This document shows positions 1-12,526 of a stretch of 64,000 nucleotides of DNA, one piece after another; the first letter of the stretch is position 1, and the number at the start of each line of letters is the position of its first letter. This stretch comes from Chrysomallon squamiferum. Lineage: Eukaryota; Mollusca; Gastropoda; Neomphalida; Peltospiridae. The notes beneath the pieces were generated by a model. That model made no database searches. It was not told the DNA's origin and saw nothing but the letters and a program-made list of their open reading frames with translations. The position numbers and the translations under genes were made by a program. The DNA lies in assembly GCA_012295275.1 (NCBI GenBank), contig CM022676.1:11190344-11254343 (forward strand), read 5' to 3'.

Positions 1-476
1 GCGACGCACCACGACAAGCTTTCTTTTGACGTCGGTTTTGACGTCAACATCCAGTAAAGATAACAATAGATGTTTACATCAAACCGAGGTCAAAGTAAGG
101 ATTATAGGCATGCCCTATAGCAAATATATATCATGAATTAGGACCTTTAGTCTTCCATACATAGATGCAGCTCAAAAGATTTTGCAATGAGATTGTGTGC
201 TTGCAGTTTTTAAAGTGTTGCTGCTTTTATGGGTATATTTTTTATTATAACCTATCCAAAAATGCTGATGGAAAGTACAAACGTGTCACAGTAGAGGTTA
301 AGAAAGAAATAATTGCAAAACATGAGAGTGTCTGACATCGCTTCGGTTTACGAATCGAGTTCTGGAACGAATTAAGTTCGTAACCCCAGTTCCACTGTAA
401 ATAAATAAAAAAAGATAAATGCAAAGAAAAAAAAAATAAGACACCAGTTTAATATAAAGTTTTGTGTATTTCATAC
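1..476. other. Gene A intron, truncated by the window edge
   Basis: AT-rich sequence with no exon I can support. By analogy with gene B this is the intron leading to the first FReD exon. Confidence 0.6.
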
Positions 477-1271
477 CATAAAACCAGGCCACTGTTGGTC
501 CAATATCGTAGCAGATTAATCCAGTATTTTTGTATTGGCTGTTGCTACTGTGACATTTTCCTTCAGATGTGCAGTAATGTTTCTGTAACATTATATACTT
601 AGTGGTAACAAGTTAATATTTATATGTATTTAATATCTAAAAATGGTTCAGAATCTAATAATACCTAACAAAAAGGAATGTTTTAATATCTGGATATGTT
701 GTAGATATTTAGAAAAAAGTCATATTGGGAAATAGTTGTGTAGAAAGTCTAGTCAATATTTAAAATTATATATTAAAATAACTTTTAAAACAATAAAATA
801 ATTTAAAAAAAAAATTTTTGTAATCTTTCACAGAAAGGCCTCTGTCATGATGGCAAGTGTTTGTAAACAACATATCAGCATCTCTCAGGACAATTCAGTT
901 ACTGGTTTGGATCTGAGTTAGTTGACAAGTTATACAACAAGAAATCTGAAGTGTCTATAAATACTGAAGACATTCAGACATACTGTCACAGTGTATAAAT
1001 TACTTACTGCCACAGAACAAGTTACTTTCTTTCCACTGATGTGACAACTTTCACACTCAGAATTGTGGATGACTACTACGTGTTCTTTGCTGAAAGTGTT
1101 GCCATCGTTTGAAACTGAGATGTAAAGAACTCGGATGGCACTGATGCCAGTCAAGCCCTGATGTGGTCGTGTGTATTTTCGTTTTGGTATGGGACACATG
1201 GCCATCACGAGATTCTTTACATTGGCCAGTACAGTTTTAACTGCTTGCTTAACAACAACATTATTCCTTAT
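477..1271 (-). CDS. Gene A exons: last two exons inside the window
   Basis: Exon 1271-1008 (264 nt, phase 0 to 0) contains AMCPIPKRKYTRP and a run of cysteines, ESCHISGKKVTCSVA. Exon 582-477 (106 nt, phase 0 to 1) contains HYCTSEGKCHSSNS and TGLICYDIG. Both match B exons of exactly equal length. In B the next exon begins the FReD about 0.8 kb further on, so in A it falls outside the window. Confidence 0.78.
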
Positions 1272-1319
1272 CTGTGAAAAATTAAATAACAATGACGACG
1301 ACGACGATGATGATGATGA

Positions 1320-1357
<38 letters not shown>

Positions 1358-4300
1358 ATAATAATAATAAAATAAAAAAAAAAAAAATATATATATACAA
1401 TTTAAAAAAAAAAAAAAAAAAATCTAGACAAAAGTTTATCAAGATATTTGAACTAATTATTATTACATGTTTAATTTTTACTCTATGTGCGGATGACTGG
1501 ATAAAATTATTATTCTTTCTTCTATAAACCCAACTGATACACTAACATGACTTCACCTGTGAATTCTAGCACAATACAATCATTCTAAACATTCTGAGTG
1601 ATGAAGACTGAAGATAATGATGAAAATAAAAACAAATATCTATTATGCAAACAACTGGATTTTGTATCTTCTCTAAAGTTGTAAAAACTAATAATAATAA
1701 AACTTACGTAAACTTGTCGTAGTCTACACACTGTTTTTGGGCTGGTAACAAAAAAATTAGCATTAACTGTAACTTCATCACAAGGGTCCTCAAGAAGATC
1801 ACACCCTTCCCTTCATTAATGTCATGAACATCTGGTGGAATTCGAATATCAGTGGAGCAGTCAGCACCACTAAAATATTTGTCACAGACACAAGTTCCTG
1901 ATTAAAAGAAAATATAAGAGAGATATCAAGAAAAAATTTGGTAAATAAAATGCAAGATATAGACATTCTAATTTTGATTAGAAATAGAATGGGTGAAAAA
2001 AATCAATAATTTTATTAAGAAATAAAGGAAGTAAATACTGAACAGAAATGTGAAAAACATTTCTTTTAAAATTAATGTGAACAAAGGGAACAAGTATTAG
2101 CTTTTCTTAAGAGAAAGTTTGAAAATAATTAATTAAGTAAAATTGTACATAAATCTATAATTATTGTAGTACTTGGTTTTCAACTTGTAAAAATGTCGAG
2201 TTAAAGCTAATAAACAAAGAAACAAACCATTAGTACACTGCCCTCTATGTGAACAGTCAGATGGACAGGAAACACTGATGACTTGAGTCAGTATCGATTC
2301 TTTTCCTTTTGTCTTATGAAATTCTTCATTCATAACTGCTTCATTTATACAAGTAGATTTCACATTTTCGGTCGATGATTCAGCAAAGATGGTATTACCA
2401 GTTGCCTAAATTAGGGTTAAAAACGGAATCTGTTTTATTTTGATATGATGATTGACGCTAGTTCAGTTGTCCGATTACAGTGGGAAGAAACACATTTCAC
2501 TAAAAGGAGGTTAAAATAGAAAACAGGCAGCAGTTTTCTGTTCTCAGTCTTTAGTAATATGTATGAGCCAACTAATCTGCAGAAAACTATGTTATTGTTG
2601 AGAAACAAAGGTGATATTCAAAAGACAGGGAGACTATTATTGGTACAAATTATTTGATTAAAGAGTATGTGTTTCCTTTTTATTGTTACATTTTTTTCTG
2701 GAAGCTTTTTAAACCATTACAGTAGTAAAATATTGCTATGAAACAGTTTCATGAACGTCACTACTTTGAATCTTTAGAGCTGTTTCTTATGTTTTATTAA
2801 TTTCTTTTTCTTATAAATAATAATTCTAGATATCATCCACTAACATAAAGAAAGAAATAAACTCTCACCGAAGCGTCATATATACAGTCCTCCAGGAAAC
2901 TCTCGTGATCAATTCCTGAGACTGATTTACATAACTTAACAGTTTTTGATTCTAAGAAGTTTTTCTGGCATAACGTTTTTGCTTCTGCCTTTGATAGTTT
3001 CCGAGTGACATTTGGCAGATTTTGCATGTTATTTGGTACATCCTATATTTAAGAAAAACATTTAGAAAATTATAATATCAAATTCTCTTCTATTAATAAT
3101 AAAAGTAACAACACAAATAATTATATTAATATGAAGAAGACAAAAAATAACAGTACTTCTTGAAATTAAAATTACTAAACCAAACAAACTGCAAGTAACA
3201 TTTGTAAAAATCTCCATCTTAAAACTGATCTGCAGTCTTGAATCTGTGGGTATATGTTTCTTTTTCCCTGATGTTATCATTAGTTATAATCGAGGCTATT
3301 CTGATAAGGAAACGTAGGGAAGTGAAATCTCATCAGTACAGAGATGCAGCAACTGGTCAAGCTAGAATGAAGTTTGTGTGTTGAAACACAGAGAGAGTTA
3401 GGGTTAAGAGGTGATCAGCTCAGTTGAACTTGTCAGCTGACTCTTTCTTTTCCTGAAACTGGTGAAAATACTGATGAGATAGCCGAATGAAAGCTGTGAG
3501 TTTGACAGCATATATGTCCGTGTTGAGCTACTGAGAAACAAAGAAGGGTGGAGAGGTGATCAATTTATTAACAATTCAGTCGAAAATAATGTTTCAATAG
3601 GCTTATTCGTTTTGTGAAACTCTTGCAAGTATTCTTTAGATGTAATGACATCTATGTGACGGTGTACGTGTGTGCATCAAGATGCAGAAAAACAAAACGT
3701 TTTCGGCGTTCTCATTAATTTAATAGAAATTCCACTGCTGTAAATATTGTTGAGACGGAATATCTGCGGAGTGAGTTGGTGTATGTTTGTGTGTCTCTTT
3801 GTATGAAGAAAGATATAAAAGGAGGGTGGATAGTTCCACTCAACATAATGCACCAACAGACTCACTCTTCTACTGAACCTGCTGTAAACATTGTCTTCAC
3901 TCTCAGCATAAGTGATGGATCTCTTTTTCTTCCGAGCTCGAAATATGCATTGTCTCCTATTTGGTGACTCTACTCTTTCAGGTTGTAGTTGTTGACAGTA
4001 TTCAGTCTCTACTCTTGGTCCACATAGTACTAAATTGCATGGCATATGCCGACACTTGTTTTCCTCTGGACAGTAACACAAGTATGAAACATCTTTCCAC
4101 TTTTTGAGATTAGCAAAATTGTCGTTCACAAAAAGATTCTCCGAATCTTTCACTCTGTTAAAACATCAGATTCTGTTATTTGTCTGCATAACATATCTAA
4201 CAGTAATATTAATAATACAAATTAGTACTAGCACTAATATTTCCAACGCTAGTATTACTTTTTTTTTTTTTTTTTATATATATATATATATACTTTATGA

Positions 4301-5887
4301 TTATAAATTTATTTATCTACTTTTTTAAATATATATAAATTATTTTCTGAACTGCCTTATTATTTAATTTAAATTTATATATTTATTTACTTCCAAGAGT
4401 CTGTGAATTTCTTTTGATTATCTATTCCGTTGTTACTGCCGCGGGGAATCAGTGCCCCTGTTCCGAGTTCTCCACACAGGCCTCTGGAGGATTTATAGTC
4501 CAGAAGAGAGGGGTAAATGAAAACATTTAAAAAATGAGATTTTATATATAGTTTAAGCTCAATTCTCGCTCCTGTAGGAAGGTATATCTGGAAGACAAAA
4601 AAAACAAATGAAATAAAATAAAATAAAATAAATAACAAATACAAAAAGAAAAAGAAATCTAACAATGAAATTAATATAATTACTATTACAATTATGAAAA
4701 CTCTGACCATTTCTTTGTTATACTATTATTGTCATATCAGTGTACCTGATAATCAGTTTCAGATTTTCGACGAACGTCTAACACGTCGTTGCTATCATCA
4801 CACAAAGTGTAACCAATTTTGTATCTATACCGACACATGTCAACTTGAAACACATTTCTACCTGACCTGACAGCTATAGCACAGGTACAGGCAACCGAAT
4901 CACCACACATATAGGTTTCAATCTGAACCTGAAATAATCATTCATATTTAACAGAGGTACCATTCTACACCTATCTACTACATGTATACATTGTAACTGT
5001 ATAATTATATCAAGTAAACATGTATGTGACTATTGCATACCATATAACTGCAACTTCTTGTGTGCATGTATTCACTGCAGTTGTATAACTATTAGGTTAC
5101 CTGTATACGCTATAGTTACACGTGTGAGTCTGTATCCACATGCATACACTGTGTGTGTACTTGTGTATCTGTATGTAAACACTGTAGTTGTGTGTGTATG
5201 TCTTAGTGTACATGTATACACTGTAGTTGTGTGTGTGTCTTAGTGTACATGTATACACTGTAGTTGTATGTGTGTCTTAGTGTATATGTATACACTGTAG
5301 TTGTATGTGTATATCTTAGTGTACAAGTATACACTGTAGCTGTACATGTCTCAGTGTACATATATAAATAAGGGTCCATGTGTACTGTTATATGTATGCA
5401 TTTCAATATACATGTATACATAGATTTTAGTTGTATATATGTGTTAATATGGAAAGATTCATTGTTTGTATGTCAGTGTACATGCCATGTACAGCATAAA
5501 CTATATATTTTCAAGTGTATCCTCTGAACCTATGGATGATTCCTAATAAAAACATTCCTACATGAGTGATAACATTTTGGTTAGAGATCTCCAAGGAATG
5601 ATGTTGGTGATGTTGTGCAAAGTGTTTGGGAGAAATCCAAGTCACAGATATTTTCCACCTTTGAAATTTATTACTGACAATAAAATATTATTTCAGTAAT
5701 TTCCGAAATATTGCCAACAACTTATTTTACACTAGAAGGAAGTCACCCATATCAAAGTATATTTTTAGAATTCACAGAAAAAAAATTGCATTCAAGATGT
5801 CACATAACAGCATTGAAATGACTCACATGAGTTCTATATTACATATATTACAAAAGTGGCTTATATATATATATATATATATATATA

Positions 5888-5936
<49 letters not shown>

Positions 5937-6589
5937 AATATAAAACTTCCTAACATATTTCACATTCAATAAGTGTTACCTTACTAATAACATAATCTGA
6001 GTGGGTTGCGAAAACTCAGGCCAAAAAAGCAAACTAAAGATGTGGTATTTTGGATGGCACACTTTATGCATCACATCATAGTTTTCTAAATGCCTGTATC
6101 CCCTACACGTGATAATAAGCATCTCAGGCACTGGCACCTAGACCTGTTTCTCAAGCTCGGTTACATCTGTCTTTCACTGACCAGCCTATCAGAAGTGGCC
6201 TAATTTTGATCAGTGAAACTACTGAGATGCCAAAAGTGAAAATAATAACCTGTTCCTGAGTCAGCCAAGAATCTGCAGATAGATCATCAATATTTCTCTA
6301 AAAACGGAGACCCAATTTCCAAATGGCAAGCACGGTAACATAATTCAGTTTATGTAGATACTTGGCATAACAGTGATATTTTAAGGACAGTTGCACAATC
6401 TGACACAAAACTGCTCACCTCATTTGGAATGCAGGACATATGGTAGCATAGTAGTACACCGTACTGAGATTACAAATAAATAGTCAATTATTAAAACTGA
6501 TGACATCTAATTTATTTGATCGAATGACATACTTTCCATGATTTTTATGATTAGCTGACAATATCACCAATATCATTATTGGAGACCTC

Positions 6590-6632
<43 letters not shown>

Positions 6633-7087
6633 CATAATAATTTTTTTTTTTTTTTCTAAGGAAAATATCATCTATGAGATGTGTGATTACACACACATGA
6701 ATAAGAATATGCTGTATTCATAAATATGTATGTTTGACAGACTGTATGTTTGTGTATATGTTCCAAGTCTCTTAAATAAATGAATGAATAAGTATATAAA
6801 TCAAATCTTACATTTACAGGAAAACCATGTACAGTGTACAGAACAAATGTATCTGGATCCATGAAATCAATAGTCCTGAAACAAAAATCAGAGACAATTA
6901 TCAGCTGTTTTACATTTCAAACAAATATTTTCCTACCGCTCCTACTGCTTCTGCAAACACTGGAGCTAGTTCTCCTGCTGTTACCAGTAGTAATATCATT
7001 TACTACATTTATTGGTTACTGTAGTTGTTACCATTGATATTACTATGATTATTATCAACATCATATTATAATTTTTGATTTTTAAAA

Positions 7088-7139
<52 letters not shown>

Positions 7140-8730
7140 GCTGCATACGTCTTACATGCCTTACGTCTGGTGATGTACAGTTGTGACATGCAAAAGTACA
7201 CCTTCTTTTTATGACAAAAGTCTTAAGATGAAGATCACCAGTTGCCGAATATTTCTGACCTTGTTAAACTTATTATATTTATCACTGTTATTGTTCTTCT
7301 TCTTATCACCATCATCATCGTTATTTTTCTGTTCTTGTGTTGTACTTTTATTATTATTGTTGTTGCTGTTGTTATTATTATAATTATGCTGTTTATGTGT
7401 TACACATATAAACTACATTGAACAACAGCATGGTGACCATGAGTGTACAGGCGGCTGTTAAATACAAGAAACACACCTTTGACTACTAAAGGGCTTAAGA
7501 TGAGGATCACCAGTGGACGAACACTTTTGACTTTTGAGCACTGTTAAATCTTTGGTAATCTGGATCTGACAAAAATAAATAAATAAATAAATAAATACTA
7601 TTGCAATCATGCTACATTTAATTTTACTACATATGTTAGGGACATCTGTAATATATATCTGTGTTAAATATGTTTTAGGTAAGTATGTTAGTTATACATT
7701 AAGTTTATAATGTTAGGTGGATGCTACATATTTGATAGAAATGGATGAAAATGTTGGGTATATGCTGTAAGTATATATGTAAAGGTACTTAGTATATGTG
7801 TTACTAGTATCTATCTATGTGTGTTTGTGTGTGTGTGTGTTTGCATGTGTGTCTGTGAATTTAAACTTACTCTAACAAGACCAATGTTTGTATAATTAGT
7901 CCACATAATATGGCCGATAAAATATTCATCAGTGTAAAACACAAGTGTTGTGAGTGTCACTCTCTTTGCATTGGTTTTAACCAGTGAGTTCGCTCGTACT
8001 TCAAAATTTTGCTCTACGTTCCAGTTGTTACTTGACACACTGACACCACACATGTCTGCTATCAGTGGACGGTCTTTGCAGTTTGCTATGTCGTACGTGT
8101 ACACTAAAACAGGCAGCTCACACCTTTTACTGAAATCTCCTGTTTCTGAACAACCAAATGGCACAGTCAGCTTGAAGGGCACCTTTATTTGTTCATTCTG
8201 ACTGATAATAAATGACTGTTTTGGGAGCTGAAAAAAAAAACAAAAAAACCCTGATATCTGCGTATCTATCTATCTATATATTTTACTCCCACTAATATAT
8301 ATATATATATATATATATAACAACAATTCTGACTAATAACATCAGAGCAGAATATTTCTGAGTGTACCATTACAAAATACTAAACACACATATTTTGGCA
8401 CAACTTTGTTTAAGGACTGCAAACAGGCATTGTGGCTTTCCATTATGTTTACTGCTTTAGGGTATCTGCTGGTAATTATGGTAATAGTTACACCTAAATT
8501 GTATCACTGTATACAAGTTGGAATTTCTGGAGTATGTGAATTAGAGACAATCTTACCATTATTCCAATAAATTTTCTGTCACTAAGAGCCTGTTTGCTGA
8601 GTGCTGAATCTGCCTCAACGCTAGCTCTTAATGAACAGCGAATCTGAAAACATTTCATCATACTGAATTATAAATATATCTTTGCAAATAAAGCGTTTTA
8701 TATACACTGATTTAACATACATTTAGAAAC

Positions 8731-8782
<52 letters not shown>

Positions 8783-11700
8783 GTATAACAATATTAATCG
8801 CGTAAATAAAATATTCCGCATATATAAAATATAAACATGTTTTTGAAAATCTTAATATATTACTATAAATCAGTTTAAAATAATCTGTCAGACATTTCCT
8901 ACTGTAAAAGAAAAATGTCTTTCAGAATAAAACATTTTGAAATAATTAATATGATAAACCTACTATTTAAAAAAAAAAATACATTTTAACATATGATGTA
9001 AATAAATGTACCTTTCTAAGAAAAACACTTTGTCGTATGTTAGTTATATGCCCACCATATTGAAAAACCCCCACTATATTCATTTTGTCTTTGAACATTT
9101 TGACATATTTTTATTATAAAGTTACCATTGTAAATAAAACATATTATAATATAAATTTAATGTTCCTGCTAAAACTGACAACTGTGTGTGCCTGACAGAA
9201 AGACAGATACAAAGAGAAACAGAGAAAATATGCAGATATATAATACCAGTATGCTTGCTTGCAGCAGGGAGCAAAAGAGATAAAAAGATAAAAAGCAAAA
9301 TGCAAGCAAACAAGGAATGAAAGAAGAATATGTAAAATAGAAGACATTCTTCATATAGACAGAGAAGAAGAAAGAAAAAGGAAAAACGCAATTAAACAAG
9401 ATGTCAGATTACATGGAATCCAACAGTTTTTTGTCCTAATTTCCTCAAAGTTTCTTCTGTAAAACCTGAGTCATGTATGAACTGCTTGCTATCCTTCATT
9501 GGCTTTGATTTATAGTATAAATCACCATTAATGTACCAGAAAGTTTGGTAGTACAGTGTTTTTGAAAGAGACATTTTACAAAGAAAACGATAAGCTTGCT
9601 TTTGTTCTATCATTTCAAGTGTCGTTTCTAGAATCGGTTTTCCACTTATAGATGGAGCCTCTGAAACAAACTAGTTATTACTTATACTCTGTATATACAC
9701 ACATACATTTACAACTACCACTTTAAGATGTTCGTAGCCAAAGCTAATCATCACTTTAATGTATTTACTTTTGTCTAAGTATATCACTATATACATCTGT
9801 GTGTCTGTGTGTGTGTGTGTGTGTGTGTGTTTGTGAGTGTGTGTGTGTGTGTTTATGTTTGTATATACACCACATACATATCCAAGTGTGTCAATACATC
9901 TGATTAAAAATTGCATGTATTCCAGTTGGCATTGCAAAACAAAAGTGTGTGTGTTTCTGTGTGTTAAGTACTAATTACGGACAAATTATCAGTCTACTTA
10001 CGAATTCCGCTAACTTTTTCTGAAAAAATATTTTTAAAAAAATAAAATAATATATATATGTGTGTGTGTGAGTGAGTGGTATGTCATATAAAGATAGATA
10101 GATAGATAGATACCTATTCCTACACATGCAGGGCTTTCATAGTTCGATAATTTAAGAGTCGGGTTTTCGATGTTTTTGAACATACTATCTGGTTCAACTT
10201 TTATTTGTTCAGTATACATTTCTTGTTGTATAGCAGTTGGTTCTGTCCACATGATTATGGAGTTCAGTTTGTAGCTTCTATATGAACATTTAGCACGGAT
10301 TCAATGAACACAAGAGTGAAGTTTAAAATTAGAAGCATGTTTTCTAAAATCCTTTTCCATACACATATAAACAGAAAAAAATAAATGTCTAACACATTTG
10401 ACATTATTATTTAAAAGAATTATATTCAATATTTATATTTCATTAATTTTGTTTAAAAAAAAACATGAAACAACAACAACAGTAACAAGAAGAAAGAAAA
10501 GGATTTCAAGAAGGTGGAGATGGAGAAGTTAGAAGAGGTTTTACAAAAGAAAAAAAAAAAAAAAAACAGAAAGGAAAAAGAAGAAGAAGATGTAAAAATA
10601 AAACATGAGATACCAATGCAGTAGGCTGACATATAATATGACCGTTTTAGATGAAACACAGTGAACAAGCCACAGTACTGAGCCTCAATGTAGAAAGGAC
10701 CAAAACAGGCCGATTTACCAAAAAGTGTACACATCTTCAAAACAACTTTGGGTTTCTTCTTTGACGGCAGTTCTGTCAAATATACTTGTCATTCAATATA
10801 ATATTGATCACGAATGCAAGGAATTATTTTAATAAAGTTATGTAAACAAACAAACAATTAAGAAGTAAGTAATAAAAACAAAAAAAGAAGAAGAAGAAGA
10901 AAGATAAATAACAACATATAAACAAATAAATAAATAAAAGGAGCTATATCTGAACATTTCTCTGTCAGTGCTTGATCATGAATACAATTTGAAAATCCTT
11001 CTCTTCAACTGTCAGAAATATTTCATAAAAAAATATGTAACAGACACACCAAAAATTATTTGTATACATCAATGTGTAAATGTTGTATTTACTACCTGAT
11101 GGTGTGTACATAGGATAGAGTGTTGCACACTTGTACTTCTCTGGTTTCTCCGTGAGAATCTGCAAACCTTTCTCTCCATACCAGCCTTCCCTTATGAATC
11201 GATCATTGATTTCATATTCATCTGATCCAACTTCATAATTTTGGTCTCTTCTTTCAGAATTCGGGAAAGGTTTATGGTTTTTGCAAGGATCTTCGCAACG
11301 AATTAACAAGATTATATAAATACAAGCAGCAGCAATAACATCAGTGATAATGATGGTGATATGTACATATGGAAATATAGATTTGTATATACATTTATAA
11401 GTATATGCATTCGTGTTTTGATGAGTACACAAGAACAGAAACACGACGATGTCTATACTTGTACAATGACAAAAATTTCCACGAATACTGACTGAAGCAT
11501 GTTAAATAAGGTAATGATCAATTAAGATAAACTCTATTATTTTAGGAAATACGAGGCTAAATAACTGTCTTTGCATCTAAGAAAAAAATAACAGAAGAAA
11601 AAAATAAAAACATCGATTTTCTACTAGCCAAAGGAGAGACGATACTTCTTTGGAAAAAAAATCTTTATAATCTAAAACCTGAAATAGAAACTCACAGGAA

Positions 11701-11894
11701 AGAAAAACAACAACGACAAATAATATTGAGAAAGTGAATTAGTATTTGTGTTACAACACCTCCACACATTCATTATTAACAAAGATTAGGTGTCAGTTAC
11801 TTTTGCTTAACGAAAAACCCAGCTTCCCAAACACACAGGAAATCTTCTCTCATAGCACTAGATGAAACATAGCTAGACAGACAGACAGACAGAC

Positions 11895-11987
<93 letters not shown>

Positions 11988-12083
11988 CTTATCAGTCAAT
12001 AATACCTAATAAATAAAATTACCTATTTCATTTGACAATGGTAGCAATGCAAGAAGCAGAATTAACAAATATTTGAAGGACAT
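477..12083 (-). CDS. Gene A: secreted D8C-VWD-EGF protein of VWDE type (3' end outside window)
   Basis: Probable secreted multidomain protein. I placed exons by splice sites and by alignment to gene B: 12083-12023, 11290-11096, 10772-10614, 10242-10114 (uncertain), 10019-10002, 9660-9413, 8643-8557, 8227-7871, 7565-7477, 6875-6812, 4928-4746, 4587-4391, 4154-3866, 3042-2869, 2405-2228, 1897-1708, 1271-1008 and 582-477. All have GT/AG borders and matching phases. The domain order is signal peptide, D8C-like domain, beta-rich region, VWD (GDPH and GLCG motifs), cysteine-rich segment and EGF. By comparison with B, a FReD should follow beyond position 1. Exon 1897-1708 is one base shorter than its B counterpart, which breaks the frame. 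VWDE-type proteins are known in animals; the role here (adhesion, matrix or immune recognition) is inference. An alternative is a recent pseudogene, but the frames are otherwise open. Confidence 0.83.
1294..1372. repeat. Trinucleotide repeats (GAC/GAT/ACT/AAT)
   Basis: Consecutive short blocks of GAC, GAT, ACT and AAT triplets in gene A intron 1272-1707, the counterpart of the intron that holds the 1.8-kb array in gene B. Explains the Asp-Thr-Asn ORF here. Confidence 0.85.
1708..2405 (-). CDS. Gene A exons: EGF domain and following segment (frame broken)
   Basis: Exons 2405-2228 and 1897-1708. They give VSCPSDCSHRGQCTNG, then TCVCDKYFSGADCSTDIR, a six-cysteine EGF split by a phase 1 intron. 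The second exon is 190 nt, whereas B has 191. The missing base lies in the C/G run near 1804-1812, after which the A reading departs from the B protein. Either a real frameshift or an assembly indel. Confidence 0.75.
2869..4154 (-). CDS. Gene A exons: cysteine-rich segment after VWD
   Basis: Two exons, 4154-3866 (289 nt) and 3042-2869 (174 nt). The first holds SLFV-like DSENLFVNDNF, LCYCPEENKCRHMPC and a very basic stretch ARKKKRSITYAESEDN that could be a proprotein-convertase-like or heparin-binding patch. The second holds AKTLCQKNF, KLCKSVSG and LEDCIYDAS, resembling the cysteine-bearing region that follows VWD in VWDE proteins. B has both exons; the basic patch is strongly conserved there. 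Confidence 0.75.
4391..7565 (-). CDS. Gene A exons: von Willebrand factor type D domain
   Basis: Four exons, 7565-7477, 6875-6812, 4928-4746 and 4587-4391. They give CSSTGDPHL (the GDPH motif that opens VWD), FVLYTVHG, MCGDSVACTCAIAVRSG (the PCG..CxCGVAVR region), VDMCRYRYKIGY, YLPTGARIEL and RGLCGELG (the GLCG motif), closing with FTDSWK. This is a complete VWD core. A minisatellite and a (TA)n tract lie in the long intron between 4929 and 6811. Confidence 0.85.
4985..5440. repeat. Smaller minisatellite of the same family in gene A
   Basis: Six to eight units of GTACATGTATACACTGTAGT with TGTGTGTCTTA spacers, in the gene A intron next to the VWD exon 4928-4746. Corresponds in place and sequence to the array at 27648-28762. 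Confidence 0.85.
5862..5924. repeat. (TA)n microsatellite
   Basis: Nearly pure TA dinucleotides in a gene A intron. Confidence 0.9.
6591..6632. repeat. (AAT)n microsatellite
   Basis: Fourteen AAT units followed by a T run, gene A intron. Confidence 0.9.
7088..7137. repeat. (ATT)n microsatellite
   Basis: About sixteen ATT units, gene A intron. Confidence 0.9.
7170..7275. repeat. Diverged partial copy of the gene A GDPH exon
   Basis: GTCTTAAGATGAAGATCACC followed by AGTTGCCGAA parallels GGCTTAAGATGAGGATCACC and AGTGGACGAA of exon 7565-7477 about 270 bp away. The copy lacks the acceptor and is out of use. Confidence 0.6.
7871..9660 (-). CDS. Gene A exons: beta-rich extracellular region before VWD
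   Basis: Three exons, 9660-9413 (248 nt), 8643-8557 (87 nt) and 8227-7871 (357 nt). The first starts APSISGKPIL and contains YRFLCKMSL, FWYINGDLYY and LRKLGQKTVGF, a pattern like an Ig-type strand arrangement with a Trp core. The second starts IRCSLRAS, matching the stretch that follows in VWDE proteins. The third has regularly spaced cysteines (VPFGCSE, FSKRCELP, NCKDRP, MCGVSV). B carries the same three exons with identical phases. The fold assignment is by resemblance only. Confidence 0.75.
8733..8777. repeat. 45-bp T homopolymer
   Basis: Uninterrupted T run in a gene A intron; length may be unreliable in an assembly. Confidence 0.9.
10002..10019 (-). CDS. Gene A 18-nt microexon
   Basis: A good acceptor (tttttcag) and a GTAAGT donor enclose only 18 nt, phase 1 to 1, adding about six residues (EKVSGI plus a split codon). 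Gene B has an 18-nt exon at exactly the same place (34822-34805) with the same phase and a different peptide, so the microexon is conserved in length rather than in sequence. Confidence 0.65.
10114..10242 (-). CDS. Gene A possible exon with no counterpart in B
   Basis: An open 129-nt stretch, phase 1 to 1, with a good GTATCT donor but a weak acceptor (few pyrimidines). It reads GEPTAIQQEMYTEQ and ends SPACVGIG. No similar sequence was found in the equivalent gene B intron (34823-36892). It could be an A-specific exon or a chance open frame. Confidence 0.4.
10614..10772 (-). CDS. Gene A exon: second half of D8C-like domain
   Basis: The 159-nt exon (phase 1 to 1) encodes VVLKMCTLFGKSACF, then YCGLFTVFHL and a closing SAYCIG. 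It supplies the last cysteines of the D8C-like fold (VC..GxxC, CGxFxVYxL, YC). The gene B copy of this exon is one base shorter and loses the closing cysteine. Confidence 0.8.
11096..11290 (-). CDS. Gene A exon: first half of D8C-like domain
   Basis: The 195-nt exon, phase 1 to 1, begins with the residues DPCKNHKPF and contains INDRFIREGWYG and YKCATLYPMYTPS. This is the pattern of the D8C domain (DPC near the start, GWY in the middle, a CxT..P..W/Y region) found at the N-terminus of VWDE and in uromodulin-like proteins. Gene B has the same exon at 38014-37820. Confidence 0.8.
11875..11983. repeat. (GACA)n/(AG)n microsatellite
   Basis: GACA repeats running into about 45 AG units, in gene A intron 1. 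Confidence 0.92.
12023..12083 (-). CDS. Gene A exon 1: signal peptide
   Basis: ATG at 12083 followed by MSFKYLLILLLALLPL, a basic start and a long leucine-rich core: a classical secretion signal. The exon ends in phase 1 at a GTAATT donor. Gene B has an exon of the same 61-nt length and phase with a closely similar peptide, which supports this start. Confidence 0.8.
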
Positions 12084-12451
12084 TCTGTGCTGCAGATGAA
12101 CATATTAAATATGTTTATATAAACATTTTTCTATTAACATAAATATCAAATTCATTTTTTGATCAAACTGAAAACACCACCTGTCACACTGTTCTCGAAT
12201 AAAAATAAACAATTTATATTTATATTTGAATATGTAGTATAAATCAGTGTTTGAATGTTTGAAATAAAAACAAAAATAAAAAAAGATAAAATAAAATAAG
12301 ACTTAACACAAGACACAATGTAATCACATTACTGCAATGTTTTAGATCATACTGAAATCTGCTTAAGGGAAAATAATTTGGCCACATGGAATAATGTTGT
12401 GTTGTTTTTTTTATGCCCTTTTCTTCTTGCAGTCCTAAAGAGGTGCTTTTA

Positions 12452-12526
12452 TTTTATTTTATTTTATTTTATTTTAAATATTTTATTTTATTTTATTTTA
12501 TTGTTTATTTTTTATTTTATATTTTT
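12452..12526. repeat. (TTTTA)n microsatellite
   Basis: TTTTA pentamers upstream of gene A. Confidence 0.85.

Noticed and set aside
930..1527. Poly-Val/Ser and poly-Asp/Thr ORFs
   Set aside because: Read through triplet microsatellites; only the minus-strand exon 1271-1008 within is supported, by gene B.
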